Of a DNA stretch of 30,685 bases, positions 24,588-30,685 are shown piece by piece. The notes under the pieces are model-generated. The model worked only from the letters and a program-made list of their open reading frames with translations. It did no database searches and was not told the origin of the DNA. Positions within the stretch are counted from its first letter, which is position 1. Each line of letters starts with the position of its first letter. Made by a program: the position numbers and the translations under genes. This DNA is from Bryobacterales bacterium (GTDB taxonomy: Bacteria > Acidobacteriota > Terriglobia > Bryobacterales > Bryobacteraceae), in the NCBI GenBank assembly GCA_016789785.1, contig JAEUQE010000092.1, positions 1-30,685 of the forward strand, read 5' to 3'.

Positions 24588-26972
24588 TCAGAATCGAAAC
24601 CAGATGCTGCCAAATACGCTGATACCCGGCGCATCCACCCCAGAGCCATGTACGCGATAGTTCCGGTCGAGCAGGTTCTGCACGCCTCCCGACACGCTCC
24701 AGCGTTCGCCCAGCGGGACGCCCACAGTCACATCCACGGTCATCCAGCCCGCCGTGTTCAGGTACAACGGCGCGCGCGAGTTGTCATCCACAATCCGGAC
24801 GCCGTTCAACGTCGCCCCGACCGGCATCACCCGGTTCTGGATCGCCAGCAGCGTCTCTCCAGTCGGCGTGAAGACGCCGTTCGCGACCAAGGGCGCAATC
24901 AACGAGCCCGCAAAGAAGTCCGCGATGTCCCGCCGCCGGCGCGATGCGCCGATGCGTTCATCGTCCAAATCGCCCCCACTCAACCTGTTCTGCGCTCCAT
25001 TCACCGTGGCGCGCGTTTCGAACCACCAGCGTGCGTTGTATCGCAGGCTGACCGTCCCGTTCTGTGGCGGCAGCCGCCGCACATTGCGGTTCGGAAAGAG
25101 ATCACGGCCCACCATGTAGCTGTATCCGAACTCGCTTTGCCACTGCCGCGACCACGTCGCCCTCGAGAACCACTCGATCCCGTAGTAGCGCGTTTGTCCG
25201 TCATTGACGAAAGCTTTCACGGCTCGCGGGTCGAACGATGTCGCCACCGTCACCACACCCTGCTCGCGCTGCGCTGGCGTCTGAGCGATCGGTGCCACGG
25301 TCAGTCCGCTCAACTGCCCCGGCGCCCGGCTGGCGGGAAACAGAAGCGTGCGACGCACAATCGGATCGAACAGATCCGCATGAAACACCTGCACTCGCGA
25401 GTACAGCCGCTTGCTGCGGAGCGTCATGCCGAGTTCGTAGTTGCGCAGATGCTCCGGCTTCAGCGCAGCCACGGGCCTACCCGAAGGCAGTGCGGCCTCA
25501 CCGGCATTATTGCCCATGAGCGCGCCTGCGGGCACCGAGTCTGCGGCCGGAATCTCATAGCCGAGGTCATTCAGCCCCAACGCCCCAAGGTCATTCAGAT
25601 TCGGCGCGCGAAACCCTCGTCCTACCAGCACGTGCAAACCCAACCACTCCCGCGGATTCCACGACAAACTGGCTTGCCCGGTGAGATCGTTGAAGTTCTG
25701 CGTAAATGGAGACGCATCATAGCCAATACGCGTAAATCGCGCCGCTACCACGGCCCGCAGACGCTTCGGCAGCAGGTCAATGCTGTCCTGCACGAAGAGG
25801 CCGAACGTGCGGTACGCCGACCGGTCGGGATACAGCGGACGCTGCGGTTGCGTCGAACTCGAAAGGAGCCTCGCCGACCGGATGCGCTCGTCGTAGAGGT
25901 CACCACCGAAGATGATGGTCTGCCGGGCCTTCGAGTAAGTGCCGCCCTGCAACGTGTACCCATACGACCGCACCGTATTGTCGTCGGTCGTGATCGCGTC
26001 GACACTGCGCAAGCCCTGCCGCACCGATCCGTCGCGCTGCTGATTCACAGAGAACGTTCCCGACACGGTATCGATCGGACCCACCTTCAACTTCTCGTAG
26101 CGCACATAGCCGAAGTCGAGGATCTGCGGCGCGAAGTCCGAACGCAAACGCCCCAGGCCACCCCACAGATCCTTGTAGCCCTTCACGTCACTCAGTTCGC
26201 TGCGCTGATACCACATGGTCAGCAGATGCCTCTCCCGCGGCCGCAAAGCAAGCTTCGAATGCACACCGTATTGCGAGAATCCGCTGTCCACCATGCGGCT
26301 GCCAGTGATTCCACGAGTCTGCTGGTCGCTCAGGCCGAACAGCCGGCGCAGAACATGCCGCGAGTCGGCTCCACCTCCACCCCGCAGATCGCCCAGATTG
26401 CGCGCCGACCCACCAAGCACCCAGGCCGCCACCTTGTTGCTCATGCTGATCTGCCCTAGCCCGCCCGTCGAACGGTCTGCCGACGCGGCCAGCAGCCGGA
26501 ACTCGCCGTGGACGCTGAAATCATCGGAATGCCTGGCCTCGGGTGTCAGCACGTGGATCGACCCGCCCATCGCGTCACTTCCATACTGGGCGCCCAGCGG
26601 ACCGAGTGCCGCCTCCACGCGAAACGCCTGGCTCGGATCCACGAACGCAAGATACTGATTGGGACCGGAGCGGAAGGTCGAGTTGTTGAATCGCAAACCA
26701 TCCACAAGGTTCAGCACCTGGTAGCCGGTGAGTCCTCGTAGAAACGGAGAAACCTGCCCGTAGGTCGATTGCTGCACGAGCACGCCAGGGGCGCTGGCGA
26801 ACACGTTTCCGAGAGTCGCCAGAGGCAGATTTAGGAACGACTGCCTGTCGGAAACATGGACAACCGGGGCTGCGGTCTGGACTTCCGCAACGTTCCCGCG
26901 CTCGGCGGTCACTGTGACCGTCTGCGCATCGATCCCTGTAATACAAAGGAAACAAAGAAGAAGTTTGCGCAT
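24588..26972 (-). CDS. TonB-dependent outer-membrane receptor
   Basis: This receptor has 794 residues, starting at MRKLLLCFLCITGIDA (signal peptide), then QTVTVTAER as a possible TonB box. The plug domain follows (LATLGNVFASAPGVLVQQST, SPFLRGLTGYQVLNLVDGLR, YGSDAMGGSIHVLTPE). The barrel contains RGFRAPNLNDLG and ends in VFGSIWFRF, with a terminal Phe as in outer-membrane barrels. It resembles siderophore/cobalamin-type receptors more than the Oar type at 9639-12914, since it lacks a carboxypeptidase-like domain. The ligand is unknown. The frame runs much further upstream, but that part overlaps the divergent gene and shows no signal sequence. The start has no strong Shine-Dalgarno. It shares an 81-base divergent promoter region with the secreted TIGR03437 protein. 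Confidence 0.9.
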   Translation of the reverse strand: MRKLLLCFLCITGIDAQTVTVTAERGNVAEVQTAAPVVHVSDRQSFLNLPLATLGNVFASAPGVLVQQSTYGQVSPFLRGLTGYQVLNLVDGLRFNNSTFRSGPNQYLAFVDPSQAFRVEAALGPLGAQYGSDAMGGSIHVLTPEARHSDDFSVHGEFRLLAASADRSTGGLGQISMSNKVAAWVLGGSARNLGDLRGGGGADSRHVLRRLFGLSDQQTRGITGSRMVDSGFSQYGVHSKLALRPRERHLLTMWYQRSELSDVKGYKDLWGGLGRLRSDFAPQILDFGYVRYEKLKVGPIDTVSGTFSVNQQRDGSVRQGLRSVDAITTDDNTVRSYGYTLQGGTYSKARQTIIFGGDLYDERIRSARLLSSSTQPQRPLYPDRSAYRTFGLFVQDSIDLLPKRLRAVVAARFTRIGYDASPFTQNFNDLTGQASLSWNPREWLGLHVLVGRGFRAPNLNDLGALGLNDLGYEIPAADSVPAGALMGNNAGEAALPSGRPVAALKPEHLRNYELGMTLRSKRLYSRVQVFHADLFDPIVRRTLLFPASRAPGQLSGLTVAPIAQTPAQREQGVVTVATSFDPRAVKAFVNDGQTRYYGIEWFSRATWSRQWQSEFGYSYMVGRDLFPNRNVRRLPPQNGTVSLRYNARWWFETRATVNGAQNRLSGGDLDDERIGASRRRRDIADFFAGSLIAPLVANGVFTPTGETLLAIQNRVMPVGATLNGVRIVDDNSRAPLYLNTAGWMTVDVTVGVPLGERWSVSGGVQNLLDRNYRVHGSGVDAPGISVFGSIWFRF

Positions 26973-26993
26973 GCCGATGATAAATAGACCTTC

Positions 26994-27022
26994 ATTGTAA
27001 TCGGTACTGGGTCCCCTATAAA
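26994..27022. promoter_or_regulatory. overlapping divergent promoters of receptor and TIGR03437 genes
   Basis: Plus strand: TTGTAA (26995-27000), 16 bp, TATAAA (27017-27022), firing toward 27054. Minus strand: TACAAT (26999-26994) with a possible TTTATA 17 bp upstream, firing toward 26972. The receptor -10 and the other gene's -35 share five bases, so the two promoters probably compete. Confidence 0.5.
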
Positions 27023-27053
27023 GATCGGATGTTTTCTGGCCGATGATCCGGGC

Positions 27054-29327
27054 ATGAGCAGGTATCTTCTGTTCGGGTTGACGCTGATGATGGGAGCCAC
27101 GAGCACGGCGCTCGCCCAGAGAATCGTCACCACCCGCGTTTTTACTGAGCCGGCAGGCGCCCGTTTCTACGTCGACGGTGTGCCCTACAAAAGCGCACAA
27201 GCCTTTAATTGGACTGAGGGCAGCAAGCATACCATCAGCACCGATATCGAAAGCGCGGTCTTTCCGGGCGAGCGCATGAAGTTCACCGGATGGACGGACT
27301 CTGTCAATACGCCCTATTCGAACGCCGAGTCGATTGTGGTGTCGGCGAACTCGGCCATCACCTTCATCCGCATAAACTTCACAAAGGAATACTTGCTGCG
27401 GGTTCTGTTCTACGGATGCACCGAAGTGACTCCGGGAGAGTGCCGTCCCCCTGGAACTGTATTCGTCGGCGGCAGCGCGTTTACCTCGGATATCGAGCAG
27501 TGGCTTCCCGCAGGCTCCACAGTTCAGCTCTCCGCCCGGCCAGGGCCCGGATTCGTCTTCGTCAATTGGGGCCACGCCTCAGGGTTTTCCACGGCCTTCT
27601 CATACACGCACAGGCTAACCTCTCCCACGACATTCAGCAATATTTTTGCCCCTGCCAAGCGGGTCACGTTGCTCAGCGAGCCAACGGACCTCCTGCTTGC
27701 TCCCGATCGCAGCCCCACTCGTGCACCCATGGAATTGGATTGGGGAATGGGCACCACACACATCCTCGGCGCAGTGAGCCCACAGGCGGAGAGAGACAAC
27801 TCTTCGCGTCTTTGGGTCTTCTCACATTGGTCCAACGGCGCAAAAATGAATGATCCGTTCGTGGTCGCCAACAATACCACTCCGGAAACACTCACGGGAC
27901 ACTTCGTCCGTGGAGCGCAGGTGAGCTTTGTCACCAACCCGGCAGGCTTGCGACTGCGGGTGGAAGGCCGGGAAAACTGGCCTGCATACAACTTCGTCTG
28001 GGGCGCCGGCATGAAGTACCAAGTCTCGGCTCCGCCGGATCAGGTGGACTCCCGTGGACGGCGCTGGGTCTTCAAAGGCTGGTCCAATCAAGGTCCTGCC
28101 GCCCAGGAAATCCAGATCACTCCGGAGCACGTGAACAATGGGTTCCGCCTGATCGCCAACTACGAGTCGCAGAGCCGGCTGTCCATTACGACGGTTCCCC
28201 CGAACATGCCGCTTATGATTGACGGCACGGAATGCCGCGCCAACTGCTCGATCGACCGCGAAGCAGGCGCCCAGGTCCGAATCTCCGCTCCGGAAGTGGT
28301 TTCGCTGTCCGACACCAGCCGTCTCGAATTCCAGGGCTGGTCGGATGGGGGCGATCCGGCCCGCACGTTCACGTTCACAGACCGTCTGGAGACCAATCTC
28401 GTTGTCAGTTATCGCAGCATGCACAGACTGGTGACCGTCGCCGAGCCTGGCGAAAAAGCCGCGCTCTTCCGTGTCGAGCCGGCCTCCGGCGATGGCTTCT
28501 ATCAGGCCGAGACCAGCGTCACCGTGACTGCGGAAGCTCGTCCGGGCTTCCGGTTCCGCCGCTGGGATGGCGATCTCGCCGGCACGTTCCGCACCGGTGC
28601 ATTGACCATGTCGGTACCTCGCGTGGTTCGCGCCGTGTTTGACCCGGTACCTTACGCCGATCCGGCAGGTGTGCGCAATGCCGCGGGTGAGACGCCGGAG
28701 ATCGTGGTGGCGCCGGGCTCCATCGCCTCGGTCGTCGGCATCAATCTCGCCGCCGACTATGAACTCGGCCCGCAGAATCCACTGGCACAGGCAATCGGCG
28801 GCGTCACCGTTCGCCTCGGCAACCGCCTGATGCCCATGGTCTTCGTGTCGCCCGAACAGATCAACTTCCAGGTACCTTCCGACCTTGGAGAAGGCGTTCA
28901 TCAGATCGCGGTCCGGTGGAACAGCAACCCCGAGGTGACCTCATCCATGCGCATTGTCCGTAACGCTCCTGGTGTCTTCACCAAGGCCCTGCATGCCGAC
29001 GGGAGGGAGATCACCGCAAACGCCCCGGCCAAGCGCGGCGACACGGTGGCCATCTTCGGAACGGGCTTCGGCCCCTACGAGCGGGTCACCATCGACGGGT
29101 TCCCACTTCCTGCCTCCCCGTCCTATCCCACTCTCGATCCCGTGGAGATCTGGCTGGGCGACCGTCAGGTAGAAACCACCTGGGCTGGCGGCGTAGCCGG
29201 GCAAATCGGCGTCGCGACCGCGAGATTCCGTCTGCCGGAGGACCTCGCTGTTGTCGACAACAACGTTCCTGTCCGCATCCGCATCAACGGCCGCGACAGC
29301 AACACTGTTACGTTGCGCGTGGAGTGA
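27054..29327 (+). CDS. secreted modular repeat protein with Solibacter-type C-terminal domain (TIGR03437)
   Basis: This 757-residue protein has a signal peptide (SRYLLFGLTLMMGATSTALA, then QRIV). Residues ~25-530 hold about six beta modules. Each contains a PEGA-like strand pair (EPAGARFYVDGVPY, NPAGLRLRVEGRENW, PPNMPLMIDGTECR) and/or a Trp-centred turn (FTGWTDS, FVNWGHASG, FSHWSNG, FKGWSNQG, FQGWSDGG, FRRWDGD), like InlB-type B repeats. The last ~230 residues match the C-terminal domain described from Solibacter: DPAGVRNAAGETPEIVVAPGS, then ASVVGINLA, VSPEQINFQVPSDL, and AIFGTGFGPYE. Two close Cys pairs (CTEVTPGEC and CRANC) suggest disulfides. It probably acts at the cell surface or outside as a binding or adhesion protein; the ligand is unknown. 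No strong Shine-Dalgarno is seen. Confidence 0.88.
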   Translation: MSRYLLFGLTLMMGATSTALAQRIVTTRVFTEPAGARFYVDGVPYKSAQAFNWTEGSKHTISTDIESAVFPGERMKFTGWTDSVNTPYSNAESIVVSANSAITFIRINFTKEYLLRVLFYGCTEVTPGECRPPGTVFVGGSAFTSDIEQWLPAGSTVQLSARPGPGFVFVNWGHASGFSTAFSYTHRLTSPTTFSNIFAPAKRVTLLSEPTDLLLAPDRSPTRAPMELDWGMGTTHILGAVSPQAERDNSSRLWVFSHWSNGAKMNDPFVVANNTTPETLTGHFVRGAQVSFVTNPAGLRLRVEGRENWPAYNFVWGAGMKYQVSAPPDQVDSRGRRWVFKGWSNQGPAAQEIQITPEHVNNGFRLIANYESQSRLSITTVPPNMPLMIDGTECRANCSIDREAGAQVRISAPEVVSLSDTSRLEFQGWSDGGDPARTFTFTDRLETNLVVSYRSMHRLVTVAEPGEKAALFRVEPASGDGFYQAETSVTVTAEARPGFRFRRWDGDLAGTFRTGALTMSVPRVVRAVFDPVPYADPAGVRNAAGETPEIVVAPGSIASVVGINLAADYELGPQNPLAQAIGGVTVRLGNRLMPMVFVSPEQINFQVPSDLGEGVHQIAVRWNSNPEVTSSMRIVRNAPGVFTKALHADGREITANAPAKRGDTVAIFGTGFGPYERVTIDGFPLPASPSYPTLDPVEIWLGDRQVETTWAGGVAGQIGVATARFRLPEDLAVVDNNVPVRIRINGRDSNTVTLRVE

Positions 29328-29457
29328 AAATCTGGGAATCCTCAGCACCCGTACCGGCATATAGAACAGTAGAGGGCGTCGTCTGCCGCGCCGCGAATGC
29401 GGCCCGCGTTATACGATGGTTCGAAACACTCTTCGTTAATCCAAGGAAGGGACGAGT

Positions 29458-30387
29458 ATGCTGATACGGATTCGAAAAGGCTGGGAGATCCCCGAGCGTG
29501 AGGCCACGCCAGAAAGCGTCTATTTCAACCGCCGTCAGATCCTGCGGGCGGCTGGACTATTCGGCCTCATCGGCGGCGCCGATGCAGCCGAGTCCAAGTC
29601 GTTGTATCCGGCCAAACGCAACCCGGAATTCACCCTCGACCGTCCGGTTACCGAAGAGTGGGCAGCCACAGGCTACAACAACTTCTACGAGTTCGACGCC
29701 GAAAACAAACAGGCGGTCAAGGACAAGGTCGGCGCGTTCCAGATTAGCCCATGGAAGTTCGAAGTCACGGGGCTGGTGAACAAGCCGGGCACCTTCGACC
29801 TCGACGACATCCTGAAGAGGTTTACGCTGGAGGAGCGGCTTTACCGTTTCCGCTGTGTCGAACGCTGGGCAATGGCGGTGCCGTGGACGGGCTTCCCCTT
29901 CTCGAATCTCATCAAGCTTGTCGAGCCGAAGGCCGAGGCGAAGTTCGTACGGTTCACCACCGTCAGCCGCCCGAAGGAAATGCCCGGCATGACGCGCTCT
30001 GCCTTCTACCCCTGGCCCTACAACGAAGGGCTGCGGATGGACGAAGCGATGAATCCGCTCACGCTCGTGGTGACGGGTATCTATGGCAAGCCCCTTCCGA
30101 AGCAGAACGGTGCGCCCATCCGCATGATGGTTCCGTGGAAGTACGGCTACAAGAGCGCGAAGTCCATTGCGAAGATCGAGTTCACGTCCAAGATGCCGGG
30201 CACGTTCTGGAACCAGATGCAGCCTTCCGAATACGGGTTCTATTCGAACGTCAATCCGAACAAACGGCATCCCCGGTGGTCACAGGCTGTTGAGAATCTG
30301 ATTCCGAATTCGGAGCGCCGGCCCACGCTCATGTACAACGGCTACGAACAGTACGTGGCGTCGATGTACAACGGCAAGGAAGACTGA
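29458..30387 (+). CDS. msrP: MsrP/YedY-type protein-methionine-sulfoxide reductase, catalytic molybdoenzyme subunit
   Basis: This 309-residue periplasmic molybdopterin enzyme of the sulfite-oxidase fold reduces oxidised methionines in envelope proteins. The N-terminal region has a twin-arginine motif (NRRQILRAAGLFGLIGG). The Mo ligand is Cys133 in FRCVERWAMAVPW. Further family signatures are EVTGLVNKPGTFDLDD, GAPIRMMVPWKYGYKSAKS and SNVNPNKRHPRWSQA. AAGGAAGGGA lies about 7 nt before the ATG. In proteobacteria electrons come from the haem membrane protein MsrQ, usually encoded next door. The 298 bases remaining after this gene show no msrQ start, so it lies elsewhere or is replaced by another donor. 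Length and core motifs are normal. Confidence 0.95.
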   Translation: MLIRIRKGWEIPEREATPESVYFNRRQILRAAGLFGLIGGADAAESKSLYPAKRNPEFTLDRPVTEEWAATGYNNFYEFDAENKQAVKDKVGAFQISPWKFEVTGLVNKPGTFDLDDILKRFTLEERLYRFRCVERWAMAVPWTGFPFSNLIKLVEPKAEAKFVRFTTVSRPKEMPGMTRSAFYPWPYNEGLRMDEAMNPLTLVVTGIYGKPLPKQNGAPIRMMVPWKYGYKSAKSIAKIEFTSKMPGTFWNQMQPSEYGFYSNVNPNKRHPRWSQAVENLIPNSERRPTLMYNGYEQYVASMYNGKED

Positions 30388-30685
30388 CGGAGCCAGAAAT
30401 CTTTGCACTTCTTGGCTGCCAATCAGCCGTCAGAGCCCTCGGCGCTCAGCTTTTGGATGAGCGCGGCGTGCATGCCTTGGCAGCCCACGCTTCCTGGCGT
30501 TGGCGGGCTAGCTAGCTAGTTACTTAGTTGGTTGGTTTCTGTCGCAAAACTCCCTTTTCTTACTGATCAACCGCTCTGTCCGGTCGCGGCCCAGAACTGG
30601 TGTTCAAGGATTGTAGTGACTTACAGAGCCGCGAGTGTGACGACGCGGCGAAGCGACCGCCAGAAAGACCAATTTCGCGACAGAA
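30388..30685. other. non-coding tail of the window
   Basis: No convincing gene is seen in these 298 bases. They include a CTAGCTAGCTAG/TTAGTTGGTTGG tract (30507-30535). A gene starting beyond the window edge cannot be excluded. Confidence 0.5.
30507..30535 (-). repeat. CTAG/TTGG tetranucleotide tract related to 7988-8010
   Basis: The minus strand reads CCAACCAACTAAGTAACTAG, sharing AACTAAGT and the four-base rhythm with the tract at 7988-8010. It stands out as low-complexity sequence in a GC-rich intergenic region. Function is unknown. Confidence 0.35.

Noticed and set aside
24516..26459. Long plus-strand open frame (~647 codons) opposite the TonB-dependent receptor
   Set aside because: Arginine/proline/glutamine-rich translation without family features. 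It is the antisense shadow of a well-supported receptor gene in high-GC DNA.
26973..27575. Upstream extension of the TonB receptor frame
   Set aside because: It overlaps the divergent TIGR03437 gene and would place the signal peptide about 200 residues inside the protein.
27822..28901. Minus-strand open frame of ~359 codons opposite the TIGR03437 protein
   Set aside because: Antisense shadow. The plus-strand gene has a signal peptide and a recognised C-terminal domain.

Overview
The window looks like chromosomal DNA of a soil-type Acidobacteriota of the Bryobacterales/Solibacter kind. The evidence is its high GC, two PEP-CTERM proteins, an Oar-like TonB-dependent receptor with a carboxypeptidase-regulatory domain, S1 sulfatases with twin-arginine signals, a one-piece HTH/membrane/PD40-propeller protein, and a large secreted protein ending in the C-terminal domain known from Solibacter (TIGR03437). 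No rRNA, tRNA, CRISPR array or intact insertion sequence was seen. Genes sit on both strands, mostly as single transcription units.

Layout. 1-1134: C-terminal part of a TPR protein, probably the tail of a Ser/Thr kinase. 1135-6124: two minus-strand PEP-CTERM proteins either side of a plus-strand UvrD/RecB-like helicase-nuclease. 6355-9351: two convergent S1 sulfatases, with a palindromic dispersed repeat between them. 9639-12914: Oar-like outer-membrane receptor. 13066-19102: three minus-strand genes, namely a DUF4172/Fic AMPylase with a C-terminal winged helix, a large polytopic M48 metalloprotease, and the HTH-TM-PD40 regulator. 19264-20049: divergent TPR protein. 20050-20460: non-coding, holding a second and longer copy of the dispersed repeat. 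20461-23767: a two-gene operon of a glycyl radical enzyme and its radical-SAM activase. 24018-24420: frameshifted pseudogene. 24588-29327: a TonB-dependent receptor divergent from the TIGR03437 protein. 29458-30387: MsrP-type periplasmic molybdoenzyme.

How the genes fit together. Much of the window serves the cell envelope: sulfatases, two outer-membrane receptors, two PEP-CTERM proteins, a secreted modular protein and MsrP. This fits an organism that scavenges sulfated polymers. Four proteins carry twin-arginine N-termini (both sulfatases, MsrP and the glycyl radical enzyme).

The most unusual item is the glycyl radical enzyme. It keeps its catalytic Cys-x-Glu and C-terminal glycine loop and lies 7 nt upstream of its activase. 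Yet a strong Shine-Dalgarno places its start upstream of a textbook Tat signal, which would export a normally cytoplasmic, oxygen-sensitive enzyme. Other notable signals are a perfect 9-bp inverted repeat overlapping both the -10 box and the start codon of the Fic gene, and an intergenic palindromic repeat family with compensatory stem changes between its two copies.
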